A DNA stretch of 64,000 bases from Shewanella salipaludis (GCF_012911865.1 NZ_JAAXYH010000002.1:1-64000); one strand, 5' to 3'. Positions 43,494-55,200 are shown, counted from the first letter of the stretch. Notes: a model not told the origin generated them from the letters alone. Made by a program: numbers and translations.

Positions 43494-44108
43494 ATGGATC
43501 AGACAGAATTCCGACTCAGATACAGCTTACACCCGCTATCGCCACCGCTGGCGACACCGCACGGTGCCGGCCTCAGAAAGGCCGCGGTATTGGTGGCGTT
43601 GGCGGACATAGAGGGGGAACTGCAGCTGGTATTGACCCGAAGACCCCTGCACCTGCGTGCCCATCCTGGCCAGATAAGCTTTCCCGGTGGCAAGGTGGAA
43701 GCCGGCGATGCCGATGACACGGCAACGGCACTGCGCGAAGCCGAGGAAGAGATAGGTCTGCACCCGGCCAATGTCGAGGTCCTGGGGCAACTCCCCGCCC
43801 ACAAGACAATCACGGGATTCGAGATCACCCCGGTTGTCGGCCTGGTCAGAGACGCCTTCGAGCCGAGACTGGATCCCGGCGAGGTGGCCGAGTATTTCAC
43901 CCTGCCCCTGTCCTTCGTTATCGACCCCATGAACCGGCATAAACGCCAATTCCTGCGCAATGGCCGCTACTACACAGTGGTATTTATCCCCTTCGGGACC
44001 AAATTCATCTGGGGCGCGACGGCGGCCATCATAGACATTCTCTGCCGTCAGCTGGGCGTGCCGACATACCAGCCCCAGGGGCGGCGTCAGACGAACAGGT
44101 TCAAATAG
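43494..44108 (+). CDS. nudL: CoA pyrophosphatase-like Nudix hydrolase (NudL)
   Basis: A 204-residue Nudix protein. The Nudix box GGKVEAGDADDTATALREAEEEIGL is complete (two cutting-site Glu pairs). The CoA-type signature LLTxRxxxLRxHxGQ is present as LVLTRRPLHLRAHPGQISFPGG. These enzymes cleave CoA to 3',5'-ADP and phosphopantetheine. The ATG at 43494 gives the family's start (MDQTEFRLRYSLH). Its 3' end overlaps the convergent membrane-protein gene by 22 bp. Confidence 0.9.
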   Translation: MDQTEFRLRYSLHPLSPPLATPHGAGLRKAAVLVALADIEGELQLVLTRRPLHLRAHPGQISFPGGKVEAGDADDTATALREAEEEIGLHPANVEVLGQLPAHKTITGFEITPVVGLVRDAFEPRLDPGEVAEYFTLPLSFVIDPMNRHKRQFLRNGRYYTVVFIPFGTKFIWGATAAIIDILCRQLGVPTYQPQGRRQTNRFK

Positions 44109-44422
44109 AGGCCGGCCGACAGGGAACAGAGCAATAATAAGGGAATATTGAACCAATAGCCGATGCGGCTATGGTGCGCCATATAGTAATTGACCACCAG
44201 GCTGACCACACTTATCCCGGTGCAAATCCAGAGCAATGTCTCCAGCAACAGGGTCGGCTCGGGATCCCAATGCAAACGCGCCGGCGAGCCCTGGCTGAGC
44301 AGGTTGCCGAAGGCACGCTCCGGCCTGGCCTCATCGAACACCAAGAGGGCATACAGGGCCAGGGACCAACCGGCAAGTGACAGAGTCGCCAGACAAATCT
44401 GAAATATTTTCCTTTTTTTCAT
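44087..44422 (-). CDS. Small membrane protein of unknown function
   Basis: A 111-residue protein with three membrane segments (IFQICLATLSLAGWSLALYALLV; LLLETLLWICTGISVVSLVVNYYM; WFNIPLLLLCSLSAGLYLNLFV) and a short periplasmic or cytosolic loop rich in Arg and Pro. I do not recognise it. It converges on nudL and the two genes overlap by 22 bp at their 3' ends, an unusual tail-to-tail overlap. A start at 44425 (MM) is also possible. Confidence 0.65.
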   Translation of the reverse strand: MKKRKIFQICLATLSLAGWSLALYALLVFDEARPERAFGNLLSQGSPARLHWDPEPTLLLETLLWICTGISVVSLVVNYYMAHHSRIGYWFNIPLLLLCSLSAGLYLNLFV

Positions 44423-44575
44423 CATATCGCCGACTCCCCCATGCGCTTATTCCATTAAAGATTTGCCATATTGAGTCAGAATACCTTTTTCAGCTTGAGA
44501 AAAGCCACCAGCAAGGTAATATAAACCTCCAAATTTTTTATATAAAAACGTTTTTCGTTGGAGAACTAAGCAACA

Positions 44576-45976
44576 ATGAGCATTGCATCTGTCGCTTCTG
44601 TATTTAAAGGTGAGCACGCGGTCGGTTCGCAAGTCACGGTTCGCGGCTGGGTCAGAACCCGTCGCGATTCCAAGGCCGGTATCTCTTTCCTGGCCGTATA
44701 TGACGGTTCCTGTTTCGACCCTATTCAGGGCGTGGTGCCAAATAGCTTAGACAATTACAACGAGCAGATATTGAAGCTGACGGCGGGTTGCTCCGTCATC
44801 ATGACGGGCAACGTGGTCGAATCCCCGGGCGCAGGCCAGGCATTCGAACTGCAGGCCACGGCTGTGGAAGTGACCGGCTGGGTCGATGATCCAGACACCT
44901 ACCCCATGGCGGCCAAGCGTCATTCTATCGAGCATTTGCGTGAGCTGGCTCACTTGCGTCCCCGCACCAACATCATAGGTGCCGTCGCCCGGGTGCGTAA
45001 CTGTCTGTCCCAGGCCATTCACAGGTTCTACCATGAGCAAGGCTTCATCTGGGTATCCACCCCGCTGATCACCGCCTCGGACACCGAAGGTGCCGGCGAG
45101 ATGTTCCGCGTCTCGACCCTGGACATGGAAAACCTGCCGCGCACCAGCGAAGGCAAGGTCGACTATGACAAGGACTTCTTCGGTAAGGAAGCCTTCCTGA
45201 CGGTATCGGGTCAGCTGAACGGCGAGACTTACGCCTGTGCCCTGTCCAAAATATATACTTTCGGCCCGACCTTCCGCGCCGAAAACTCCAACACCAGCCG
45301 TCACTTGGCCGAATTCTGGATGGTCGAGCCGGAAGTCGCCTTCGCCACCCTGAACGATGTGGCCAGCCTCGCCGAAGGCATGCTGAAGTATGCCTTCAAT
45401 GCGGTATTGACCGAGCGCATGGACGATCTGGAATTTTTCGCCCAGCGGGTCGACAAGACGGTGATAGAACGTCTGCAATCCTTCGTCAGCAGCGATTTCG
45501 CCCAGGTCGATTACACGGATGCGGTCGAGATCCTGCGCAACAGCGGCAAGAGCTTCGAATTCCCCGTCTCCTGGGGTATAGATCTTTCCTCGGAACATGA
45601 GCGTTATCTGGCCGAAGAGCACTTCAAGGCCCCTGTGGTAGTGAAAAACTACCCCAAAGATATCAAGGCCTTCTACATGCGTCTCAACGACGACGGCAAG
45701 ACAGTCGCCGCCATGGACGTGCTGGCTCCCGGCATAGGCGAGATCATAGGTGGCTCTCAGCGTGAAGAGCGTCTGGACGTGCTGGATGCCCGCCTGGCCG
45801 AGATGGGTCTGGAGCAGGAAGATTACTGGTGGTATCGCGACCTGCGTCGTTACGGCACTGTGCCTCACTCAGGCTTCGGTCTGGGCTTCGAGCGTCTGGT
45901 GTCCTATGTCACGGGCGTGAACAACATCCGCGACGTGATCCCCTTCCCCCGGGCCCCCCGCACCGCCAACTTCTAA
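44576..45976 (+). CDS. asnS: Asparaginyl-tRNA synthetase
   Basis: A 466-residue class IIb synthetase. The N-terminal OB-fold anticodon domain ([30 protein letters not shown]) is followed by the catalytic domain: motif 2 around [25 protein letters not shown] and motif 3 [27 protein letters not shown]. It charges tRNA-Asn. The upstream 150 bp is AT-rich; GGAGAAC lies 10 bases from the ATG. A strong bidirectional terminator follows. Confidence 0.97.
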   Translation: MSIASVASVFKGEHAVGSQVTVRGWVRTRRDSKAGISFLAVYDGSCFDPIQGVVPNSLDNYNEQILKLTAGCSVIMTGNVVESPGAGQAFELQATAVEVTGWVDDPDTYPMAAKRHSIEHLRELAHLRPRTNIIGAVARVRNCLSQAIHRFYHEQGFIWVSTPLITASDTEGAGEMFRVSTLDMENLPRTSEGKVDYDKDFFGKEAFLTVSGQLNGETYACALSKIYTFGPTFRAENSNTSRHLAEFWMVEPEVAFATLNDVASLAEGMLKYAFNAVLTERMDDLEFFAQRVDKTVIERLQSFVSSDFAQVDYTDAVEILRNSGKSFEFPVSWGIDLSSEHERYLAEEHFKAPVVVKNYPKDIKAFYMRLNDDGKTVAAMDVLAPGIGEIIGGSQREERLDVLDARLAEMGLEQEDYWWYRDLRRYGTVPHSGFGLGFERLVSYVTGVNNIRDVIPFPRAPRTANF

Positions 45977-45995
45977 GCTTTAGCCTTGGGACATA

Positions 45996-46021
45996 AAAAA
46001 ACGCGCCGAGGCGCGTTTTTT
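45996..46021. terminator. Bidirectional rho-independent terminator between asnS and hrpA
   Basis: CGCGC/GCGCG with a 4-base loop, flanked by A6 and T6, so that it works for asnS (+) and hrpA (-). Confidence 0.9.
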
Positions 46022-46043
46022 ATTGCCTGTTCAGCGCTACGGC

Positions 46044-49000
46044 TCAGGCCTGGCTTATCTGGTTGAGGATCCGCTTCTCCGAGATGGGATAGGCAGTGCC
46101 CAGCACCTGGGCGAAGCAGGACACCCGGTATTCTTCTATCATCCAGCGTGCCTCCACCAGCACCTCGGGCACCGGCATGGAGCGCGGAAGCTTGGCCAAC
46201 TGACTCGCCAGCACCTCCTGCACCTTGTTGATGCTGTGCATGTGCAACCGGTCGCGGCTGGGATCCACCGGCAACTTATCCAGACGCTTCTCTATGGCGG
46301 ACAAATACCTGGCCACATCGCCCAAGCGCTTCCAGCCACAGGCCTCGACGAAGCCCTTGAACACCAGCGCATCGAGCTGGCTCTGGATATCACTCATGGC
46401 GAAGGCGATATCCAGGCTGATCTTGCCCTTGAGACGCTTCTTGATCTTCTGGTACAGGGTGAGGATCTTCTCCACCTTGAGGGAGATCTGCTCGGCGGTG
46501 GGGTTAAGCTCCTGGCGCACCCACTCCTTGGCCTGCTCGAACTGCTCCGGGTTACGCACATCCAGGCCCTTCTCGTCCAGCAACTGCTGCACAGCCGCGG
46601 CGATGATGTCATCGATCAACACCTGCACCTGGCCGAAGGGATTGAAATACATGGCCAACTTGGCTTTGTTCGGCAACGCCTGCTGCAGATGTTTCACCGG
46701 CGAGGGGATGTTGAGCAGCAGCAAGCGCCGCAGCCCCTGCCTATGGGTGGTCTGCGCCTCGTACTCGTCATCGAACAGCTTGATGGCGACGCTATCCTTG
46801 GTATCGACCAGGGCCGGGAAGGCCTTGACCTGATAGTTGCCCTTCTGCTGCTGATACTGCAGCGGCAGCTCACCGAAGCTCCAGTCGGTGAGCGCACTCT
46901 GCTCTATGCCGGAATCGGCCACCTGGCGTATGGCCTTGGCCACCACCCCCTGCAGCTCGGCCTTGAGCGGCTCAAGTTGCCGCCCCTGGGCGACCAACTT
47001 ATGGTTATCGTCTTCTATCTTGAAATTAAGCTGCAGATGGGCCGCCAGCTGACTCAGGTCGAAGTCCTCCGGCGTCAGCCGTACCCCGCTCATGCGCAGC
47101 AGCTGCTTGCACATGGCCGGCAGCAAGGGCTGCTCGAACGGCGTCATCGCCTGCACGCAGGCGCGGCCATAATCGGGCGCCGGCACGAAGTTGCGTCTCA
47201 GGGTCTTGGGCAGGGATTTTATCAGCGCCACGCATTTCTCTTCCCTCAGGCCAGGCACCAGCCAGTCGAAATCCTGCTCGTCTATCTGATTGAGCAGCGC
47301 CACGGGAATGTGCACGGACACGCCATCGTCCAGGGCCGCAGGTTCGAAATGGTAGCTCAGCTTGAGGCTCAGATTGCCCTTGTGCCAACTCTCGGGGAAG
47401 TCCAGCGCCGACACATGGGCACCGCTGCGCTGCATCAGCAGCTCTGGGCTGAAATCCAGCAGCTCCGGCTGCTGACGGCGGGCGGTTTTCCACCAACCGA
47501 AGAACAGCTGGCCGTTGTAGATGCCGGCCGGGATCCGCGGCTCGTAGAAGTCCACCAGCACTTGCTCATCCACCAGGATATCGCGCCGGCGTGACTTATG
47601 CTCCAGCGACTCCACATCCTCGAGCAGCTTCTGATTGTTGACGAAGAAGGCTTCCTGGGTCTGCAACTGACCTTCGGCCAGGGCGCTGCGGATGAAGATC
47701 TCCCGCGCCTCGACCGGATCTATCGGGCCGTACTGTACCTTGCGCCGGCTCACTATGTTCAGGCCGTAGAGCACCTGATTCTCGAAGGCGATGACGCTGG
47801 CGGGTTTGGCCTCGAAATGCGGCTCGACATAGCTCTTCTTCACCAGGTGGGCTGCCAGGGATTCGAGCCATTCGGGCTGGATCTTGGCGCAGCAGCGGGC
47901 AAACAGGCGTGAGGTCTCGGTCAGCTCGGCGGCCATGATCCACTTGGGCCCCTTCTTGGCCAACGGCGAACCGGGAAACACGAAAAACTTGCGGTTGCGG
48001 GCGCCCAGGTATTCGTTGTTGGCGTCCTTGAAACCTATCTGGCTCAAGAGCCCCGCCAGCAGGGCCTTATGCAGATTGTCATAATCCGCCGGGGTGTCGT
48101 TCAGGCGCCACTTGAGTTCATGCACCGCCTGTTTCAGCTGAGTGTACAAGTCCTGCCATTCGCGCACCCTGAGGTAGGCCAGGTATTCGTCGCGGCATAA
48201 TTTGCGGAACTGGCTCGCCGACAAGGCCTTCTGCTGTTCCTTGAGGTACTGCCACAGCTTGACCCAGGAGACGAAGTCCGAGTCTTTATCGGCGAAGCGC
48301 CTGTGGGCCTCGTCGGACGCCTGTTTCTTGTCCATCGGCCGCTCGCGGGGATCCTGAATGGACAGGCCGGCGACTATGACCAAGGCTTCGTTGAGACAGC
48401 CCAGCTGGTGCGCCTCTATCACCATCCGCGCCAGGCGGGGATCCACAGGGATCCGGGCCAAGTTTTTGCCAAGCGGCGTCAACACCAGCTTGTTGGCTTG
48501 CTGCTTCACCGCCTGCAGCTCTTCCAGCAACAGGAAGCCATCGCGGATATGGCGTTGATCCGGTGGCTGAATGAAGGGGAAGGCCCCTATGTCGCCCAGG
48601 CCTATGGCCAGCATCTGCAGTATGACGGAGGCCAGATTGGTGCGCAGGATCTCGGGATCTGTGAACTCTGGCCTGTTGTTGAAGTCCGCCTCGTCGTAGA
48701 GGCGGATGCAGATCCCCGGGCCGACCCGGCCGCAACGCCCCTGGCGCTGGTTGGCGCTGGCCTGGGAGATGGGCTCTATCGGCAATCGCTGCACCTTGGT
48801 GCGGTAGCTGTAGCGGCTGATGCGGGCCGTGCCCGGATCTATGACATAGCGGATCCCCGGCACAGTCAGCGAGGTCTCGGCCACGTTGGTTGCCAGCACT
48901 ATGCGTCGCCCCCTGTGGCTGTTGAACACCTTGGACTGCTCGCCGTAGGATAACCTGGCGTACAGGGGCAGCACTTCCGTGTCGCGGTACTGGCGGCGGT

Positions 49001-49925
49001 TGAGCTGCTCGGCGGTATCGCGGATTTCGCGCTCACCGTTCATGAAGATCAGTATGTCGCCCGGGCCTTCGGCGACCAGCTCATCGACGGCGGCGAAGAT
49101 GCCCTCGGTGACATCCAGATCTGCATCCTGCTCCTGCAGCAAGGGGCGATAGCGGGTCTCGACCGGGTAGGTACGCCCCGAGACTTCGATGACAGGCGCC
49201 TGATTGAAATGTTGGGAGAAACGCTCCACGTCTATGGTGGCCGAGGTGATGATCACCTTGAGATCCGGCCGCTTCCTGAGCACCTGTTTCAGGTAGCCGA
49301 GAATGAAGTCTATGTTGAGGCTGCGCTCGTGGGCCTCGTCTATGATGATGGCGTCGTACTGATCGAGAAACTTGTCCGAGGTCAACTCGGCCAGCAAGAT
49401 GCCGTCTGTCATCAGCTTGATGTAGGAGTCGCTCTTGATGGCATCGGCGAAGCGCACCTTGAAGCCGACGGCCTCGCCCAGGGGGCTGTTGATTTCCTCG
49501 GCAATCCGGCTGGCAACGCTGCGGGCGGCCAGTCGCCTTGGCTGGGTATGGCCTATCAGGCCGCGGCAGCCCAGGCCCAACTCGAGGCAGATCTTCGGCA
49601 GCTGGGTGGTCTTGCCCGAGCCGGTTTCACCTGCGATGATCACCACCTGGTTGACGGCTATGGTGCTGGCTATCTCATCCCGCATCAGGGAGACGGGCAG
49701 GTTATCCGGATAGCTTATGCCGGGCCTGGCCGCCCGGCGTTGCTGAACCTTGGCATAAGACGCCTTGGCCGCCTCGGCAAGCTGCGCCAGCGCCGCCGTC
49801 TTCTTGTCCGAATCGGCTTCTTTATTCAGCCTGAACAAACGCCGACGGATCCTGGACGCATCCGTCTGATAACAAAGGGAGAGAAACGCGTTCGATAGCG
49901 GGTGTTTGTCCGAGTTCAAATCCAA
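46044..49925 (-). CDS. hrpA: ATP-dependent RNA helicase HrpA
   Basis: A 1,293-residue DEAH-box helicase that rescues stalled or collided ribosomes in E. coli. Walker A GETGSGKTTQLPK (about residue 87), DEAH in IIDEAHERSLN, motif III SATID and the motif VI region QRQGRCGRVGPG are present. OB-fold and long C-terminal HrpA domains follow. No ATG precedes the conserved N-terminus. TTG at 49925 (or TTG 49919) is assumed, since a TGGA lies just upstream. The start is uncertain by up to a few dozen codons. Confidence 0.93.
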   Translation of the reverse strand: MDLNSDKHPLSNAFLSLCYQTDASRIRRRLFRLNKEADSDKKTAALAQLAEAAKASYAKVQQRRAARPGISYPDNLPVSLMRDEIASTIAVNQVVIIAGETGSGKTTQLPKICLELGLGCRGLIGHTQPRRLAARSVASRIAEEINSPLGEAVGFKVRFADAIKSDSYIKLMTDGILLAELTSDKFLDQYDAIIIDEAHERSLNIDFILGYLKQVLRKRPDLKVIITSATIDVERFSQHFNQAPVIEVSGRTYPVETRYRPLLQEQDADLDVTEGIFAAVDELVAEGPGDILIFMNGEREIRDTAEQLNRRQYRDTEVLPLYARLSYGEQSKVFNSHRGRRIVLATNVAETSLTVPGIRYVIDPGTARISRYSYRTKVQRLPIEPISQASANQRQGRCGRVGPGICIRLYDEADFNNRPEFTDPEILRTNLASVILQMLAIGLGDIGAFPFIQPPDQRHIRDGFLLLEELQAVKQQANKLVLTPLGKNLARIPVDPRLARMVIEAHQLGCLNEALVIVAGLSIQDPRERPMDKKQASDEAHRRFADKDSDFVSWVKLWQYLKEQQKALSASQFRKLCRDEYLAYLRVREWQDLYTQLKQAVHELKWRLNDTPADYDNLHKALLAGLLSQIGFKDANNEYLGARNRKFFVFPGSPLAKKGPKWIMAAELTETSRLFARCCAKIQPEWLESLAAHLVKKSYVEPHFEAKPASVIAFENQVLYGLNIVSRRKVQYGPIDPVEAREIFIRSALAEGQLQTQEAFFVNNQKLLEDVESLEHKSRRRDILVDEQVLVDFYEPRIPAGIYNGQLFFGWWKTARRQQPELLDFSPELLMQRSGAHVSALDFPESWHKGNLSLKLSYHFEPAALDDGVSVHIPVALLNQIDEQDFDWLVPGLREEKCVALIKSLPKTLRRNFVPAPDYGRACVQAMTPFEQPLLPAMCKQLLRMSGVRLTPEDFDLSQLAAHLQLNFKIEDDNHKLVAQGRQLEPLKAELQGVVAKAIRQVADSGIEQSALTDWSFGELPLQYQQQKGNYQVKAFPALVDTKDSVAIKLFDDEYEAQTTHRQGLRRLLLLNIPSPVKHLQQALPNKAKLAMYFNPFGQVQVLIDDIIAAAVQQLLDEKGLDVRNPEQFEQAKEWVRQELNPTAEQISLKVEKILTLYQKIKKRLKGKISLDIAFAMSDIQSQLDALVFKGFVEACGWKRLGDVARYLSAIEKRLDKLPVDPSRDRLHMHSINKVQEVLASQLAKLPRSMPVPEVLVEARWMIEEYRVSCFAQVLGTAYPISEKRILNQISQA

Positions 49926-50353
49926 ATTCCATTGCCGACTTCAAAGGCCAGGATCCTAGCAAGGAAAGGGCCCTATGGGTATGGCTAATTCAATGGATTG
50001 GCGGGCAAATGTGCTTATCTGCCCCCTGCCCAGCTCCCGTTGTCCCATTGCCGGCTAGCCGCCATGTCTATTGCCGTGTCGCCGCCATAGCCCGGCACCA
50101 TCCATGCACCCGACCTAGTCCCCGATCTGGCCCCCGGCTTGGGCCCCAACCTAAGCCAGGGCATGAGGGCGCTCGGCGCCTGCATGACATTGAGCCAAAC
50201 CTGGGTGTTGCGGCCGCACGCCATCGAGCTTTTCTGTGTTACTCATGTGTAACTGTTTGTTTCCTTTGTCAGCATTTCATCCCGCAATTTCAATCCCCTC
50301 CTTGCCTGTTTTGCGGATTCTGGCGACAATGACGACAGAACTCACCAGATTAA
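49926..50353. other. Divergent intergenic region between hrpA and tamA
   Basis: No gene or RNA is recognised. The left two thirds are GC-rich with many GCC/CCG repeats and no coding frame of note; the last 100 bp before tamA are pyrimidine-rich. Promoters for both genes should lie here but cannot be placed confidently. Confidence 0.4.
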
Positions 50354-52213
50354 GTGCTTCAATTCTTGCGAATCGCGTCGTTCGGTACATGCCTGCGTTT
50401 TATGCTCGTCAGCTGGGTGCTGAGCTGCCGTTATGCCCACGCGGATGCCGCCTGGCTCACCCTCAACATAGAGGGCGTCGAGGGCAAACTGGCGCAAAAT
50501 GTCCTGGCCCATCTTGGGCCGCTGCCGGATTCCGCCGTCCAGCGGCGGGCCTATCTGTTCAACGTCGAGTCCAATGTCAGCGCCGCGCTCGAATCTCTGG
50601 GCTATTACCATGGGCGTCTGGAGAAGGAGGTAGTGGAAACCGACTCAGGCCCCTGGCCGCTGACACTCAAGATCACCCCGGGGGAACCGACCCGGCTGCA
50701 ATGGGTCGATATCCAATTTGCCGGAGAGATACTGGACGATGATGCCTTCGATACCTGGCTGGATCTCATCCCCCTCGAGCCGGGCGACATACTGGATCAC
50801 GGCCAGTACACGGACATGAAATCGCAACTGCTGGGGTTGGCCTTTTCCCGTGGCTATTTTGACGGCAAATTGACCCGGTCAGAGATCAAGGTCAATCGCG
50901 ACCTGGATCTGGCCCAGATCAGCCTGCATTATGACTCGGGCCAGCGTTATCACCTGGGGGAGATCGGTTTCGAGGGCCACACACTCGAGCCAGGCTTCCT
51001 CGAACGCCTCATTCCCTTCGAGCCCCATGCGGCCTATTCCAACAAGCGTCTGAATGCGCTCAATGGCAAGTTGCTGGATACCGGCTACTTCGCCAATATC
51101 AAGGTGCTGCCCCAGATAGACAAGCTGGCCCAGGGGCAAGTGCCGGTGCGGGTCGAGCTCACCCCGAGAGCGGATCACGCCATAGAACTGGGCTTAGGCG
51201 CCGACATAGGCAAGAGTGCCGACAACGTGATAGAGCCCAGGGTCAGAGTGACCTGGCGCACACCTCAGCTCAACCGCTATGGCCACTCCCAGGAAACCAG
51301 CCTCGAATGGAAGCCTGACAAGCCCAAATTCTTAACCACTTATACCTTGCCCCTGAGCCATCCGCTGGACGATCAGCTGAAGATACGCCTGGGATTGCTG
51401 CGGGATCAATACGGTGTGACCCAGGATTATGATGCCGCCGGACGGACCTTCAATGACATAGGGCGCCTGGAGTCGAGCAAATATTTGTTGGGGCTGCTAC
51501 GGCAGCGCAGGTTAGCCGACAATTGGCTGTTCGGCTATTCCCTCGAGGCTAACAGGGAGTTCTATACCCAGGCAGATGTGGATTACGATCCCGTGTTCTA
51601 TCTGGCCGGCGTCCGCCTGTCGCAAACGCTGCGCAGCGATAATTCCCTGGATCCCAAGTCGGGTTTCCGGCAGATTTACAGTTTCGAGTATGGCGATCCC
51701 GAACTGGGTTCCCAAACCCGCCTGGCCAGGTTACAGGCCAGATTCAAGTGGATAGACACCTTCTTCGACAGGCATAGAATCGTTTCCCGGCTGGATCTGG
51801 GGGCTAACTTGGCCGAGGAGCATCAACTGGCCTATATCTCGCCCTCGCTGCGCTATTTTGCCGGTGGCGATCAGAGCATACGTGGCTACAGTTATCAGGA
51901 ACTCGGCCCCTACCGAGACTATATCAACAGCCAGGGCGGCCTGTCCCGTGAAGTCGTGGGGGGCCGCTATCTAATGGTGGCCAGCCTGGAGTATCAATAT
52001 TATCTGACCCAGCACTGGCGCCTGGGCAGCTTCATAGATGCGGGTAATGCCTTCGATAACCGTCAGTTCGAGCCCGTGGTGTCCGTCGGCGGCGGGATTC
52101 ACTGGATTTCGCCCATAGGCCCCATTCGGCTCGACTTGGGGGTCGGCCTGAAAGAAACCGACACAGTGGACAGATCCTGGCGTATCCATCTGACCATGGG
52201 GACAGATCTATGA
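50354..52213 (+). CDS. tamA: Translocation and assembly module outer-membrane protein TamA
   Basis: A 619-residue Omp85-family protein with a signal peptide (LVSWVLSCRYAHA-D), three POTRA domains (about residues 35-275) and a 16-strand barrel. The barrel has the conserved lid/loop motif GGDQSIRGYSYQELGP and the final strand signal LDLGVGLKE ... WRIHLTMGTDL. With TamB it inserts some autotransporters and supports lipid flow to the outer membrane. A GTG at 50354 is assumed; ATG 50402 would give a shorter signal. The stop overlaps the tamB ATG (ATGA). Confidence 0.9.
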   Translation: MLQFLRIASFGTCLRFMLVSWVLSCRYAHADAAWLTLNIEGVEGKLAQNVLAHLGPLPDSAVQRRAYLFNVESNVSAALESLGYYHGRLEKEVVETDSGPWPLTLKITPGEPTRLQWVDIQFAGEILDDDAFDTWLDLIPLEPGDILDHGQYTDMKSQLLGLAFSRGYFDGKLTRSEIKVNRDLDLAQISLHYDSGQRYHLGEIGFEGHTLEPGFLERLIPFEPHAAYSNKRLNALNGKLLDTGYFANIKVLPQIDKLAQGQVPVRVELTPRADHAIELGLGADIGKSADNVIEPRVRVTWRTPQLNRYGHSQETSLEWKPDKPKFLTTYTLPLSHPLDDQLKIRLGLLRDQYGVTQDYDAAGRTFNDIGRLESSKYLLGLLRQRRLADNWLFGYSLEANREFYTQADVDYDPVFYLAGVRLSQTLRSDNSLDPKSGFRQIYSFEYGDPELGSQTRLARLQARFKWIDTFFDRHRIVSRLDLGANLAEEHQLAYISPSLRYFAGGDQSIRGYSYQELGPYRDYINSQGGLSREVVGGRYLMVASLEYQYYLTQHWRLGSFIDAGNAFDNRQFEPVVSVGGGIHWISPIGPIRLDLGVGLKETDTVDRSWRIHLTMGTDL

Positions 52214-55200
52214 CCCCTGCCACGCCGACGTTACTCAGGGCCAGGCTGCGCCTTGGCTGGCATTATTTCAAATGGCTGACGCGCGTGCTTGTCTATGTGC
52301 CCTTGACCTTAGTCATACTGGCGGCCCTCTTGCTTGGCACCCCACTGGGCGCCCGGGTGTCTGTTTCTCTGGCGAACTCCCTGGTGCCGGGTCTGACATT
52401 GAGCTATAGCTCAGGCACGCTGAACAAGCACCTGAGCCTGGCACACGCCGGTTGGTCGGGGACGGGAATAGACGTCAGGCTAACGGATGTCGACTTCGCC
52501 TGGACTCCGGCTTGTCTGCTGCATAGGCAAGTCTGTGTCAACGACTTGAGCGCCACAGAGGTCAAAGTGGCGATCGACACCCAGGCGCTTGCGGCCGAAG
52601 CCACTCTCGAAACTACTCTTGAAACCAATCTCGAAACCAATCTTGAAGCCAATGCCGAAGTCGGAGCAAGAACCGATGCGGCCGACCGAGACGACGGCCC
52701 GGCAGCACTGACGCTGCCGCTGGCCATCAGCCTGACCCAAGCCGAGCTGCACCGAGTGCGGGTCACAGTGGACGGCAACAGCTTCAGCGCCGCCAGCCTC
52801 AACACCGGCGCCACCTGGCGAGCGGAGGGCTTGATCGTCACCTCGCTGGACACCCAGGGGCTGGAGGTCGTCATCCCGGCGGCGGACCCCATTCAGGGCC
52901 AGGCTGGCGTTCCTGGCCAGGCCCCAACGGCCGCCACGGCTGGTATTCCTGCATCTATTCCTGCTGCCATAGATACCAGCACAGTCTATGCCTGGCCGTT
53001 GGCCCAGTTGCCGGCCGTCGGCATGCCCTTTCCCCTGTATGTGAAGGCGCTGACACTGACAGACAGTCGGCTGCAACTGGGTACCAGGGTCGACCACTTC
53101 GGCCACATAGCCCTGTCGGCCAGCTACCTTGGGTATGATCTGGTCATCAATGACCTCAATGCCAGCCATGATGACGGCACTGTGCAGCTCAGCGGCGAAC
53201 TGGCCCTGAAAGGCGCCTATCCCCTGCGCCTTAAAGCGGCATTGGAATTGAACAAGCTGGCCGAACTGCCGCAACTCACGGGGCAGGCATTGCAGTTGAC
53301 CCTGAATAATGACTTGCGCGATTTACACCTGAGCGCCAGCGCACAGGGCGATGCCGGCTTCAGCCTAAGGGGCAAGATCAATCTGCAATCTCCGGACTTA
53401 CCCTATCAGATGTCACTGGCCCAGGGCATGGCCCGCTGGCCGTTGCAGGCGCCGCTTTACACCCTGAGCGAGCTGACGCTCCAAAGCCAGGGGAGCCTCA
53501 GGAAACAGCACTCGAGCCTGACGGCCAGACTCAGTACGCCCTTCCATGGCGAGCTGGCCATTGCCACCGAGTTCAGCCATGGCGGCGAAAAACTCACCCT
53601 GGAGCGCTTCGATGCCAAGGGCAGCCCAGGCATGCTGTCGCTCCAGGGGGAACTGGACTACAGTGACGGTTTGCGCTGGCAAACCCGGCTCATGACCCAA
53701 GATCTGCAACTGGAACAACTCCTGCTCCCAGACGGCAAGACGCTGCCCGAGAGCAGCATATCCGGCCGCCTTGACAGCCAGGGTTACTGGCAGGATGGGC
53801 GCTGGCAAGTTGCCTTGTCCCAGACACAATTACAGGGCTCGTTGCGGCGTTTTCCTTTCACACTCGGCGGTGATGTCCGGCTCGATAACCTGTGGCATCT
53901 CAGTGCTCAAGCACTGCACGCCGAGGCGCTCGGTGCCAGCCTGGATATGCATGGCACGGCAGGACAGCAATGGGATCTCCATGGCCAGCTGAATGTGCCC
54001 GACTTCAGCCTCTGGTTGCCCACGGCCAAGGGCCGGCTGCGGGCGCAACTGGACGTCAGTGGCAGCGAACCGCATCCACAATTACAGATAGCGGCCGACA
54101 TAGGCGCGGCAGAATATGCCGGCGCCAGCTTGCAGGCGGCCAAGTTGAGCGGCCGGTATTCCCCCTTGGATAACCATGGGTTCGATATCGAACTCAAGAC
54201 CCGGGACCTGGCCTGGAATAGCCATAGCCTCACGGGCGGCAGCATAGTCGCCAAAGGGGATGCTCGGGCGCAAACCTTGACCCTGGAGACTCAGGGGGAA
54301 CTCGCCCTGGCCAGCAATATCGCCAGCCAGTTCGATGCCGAGCATTCGCTGTGGGCCATTTCGGTCGCCGACTTGTCACTGGGAACACGCCTGGGGCGCT
54401 GGCAATTGGATGAGCGGGTCGATATCGCTTGGGATCAGGCCAGGGCCCAGGGCAAGCTAAGCGCCTTCTGCCTGCAACATGCGGAAGGTCGACTATGCCT
54501 GACAGACGCCAACCAAATTGGCAACCAAGGCAAGGTCAAACTCGAGGGCCAGGGCAATCCGGGGAAAATACTGGCGCCGCTGCTGCCGGCGAACATTGAC
54601 TGGGACGGGCCGGCACACCTGGAGGCCGAGCTTAGCTGGGCCCCCAAACATAAGCCCGAGGCGTATCTGGCCCTGGCGTTTGCCCCGGGCAGCCTGACCC
54701 TGCAGCAGGACAAGCAGCGCCGACTCAAGATGAACTACCAGCAACTGTCCCTGCTCAGCCGCCTGGATGAGCGGCAGCTGGTCAACCAGATACAATTCCA
54801 ATCCGAGGACATTGCCAGTCTGGACACGGAAATCGCTGTCTCTGTCACCCCGGATCGGCGCCTGAGCGGCTTTGCCAACATACAGGAGATCAACTTGGCG
54901 CCCTTTGGGGAATTCTTCCCCCAACTGGACCGGCTTGAGGGCCTGCTTTCCAGTAAGTTAACCTTCGCCGGAGACTTGATGACGCCCAGAGTCGCCGGCG
55001 AGATAGGCCTGAAACAAGGCACACTCTCCCTGGCCTCGAATCCAACCCTGCTGGAAAACATCGACATGGATATGCGGCTGGCCGGCCAACAGGGGCACCT
55101 GTCGGGCCACTGGCAGATGGGCGATGGCAAGGGCCGGCTCAGCGGTCAACTGCAATGGCCACAGGGGCAATTCAGCGGAGAGCTGGCAATCCAGGGCCAG

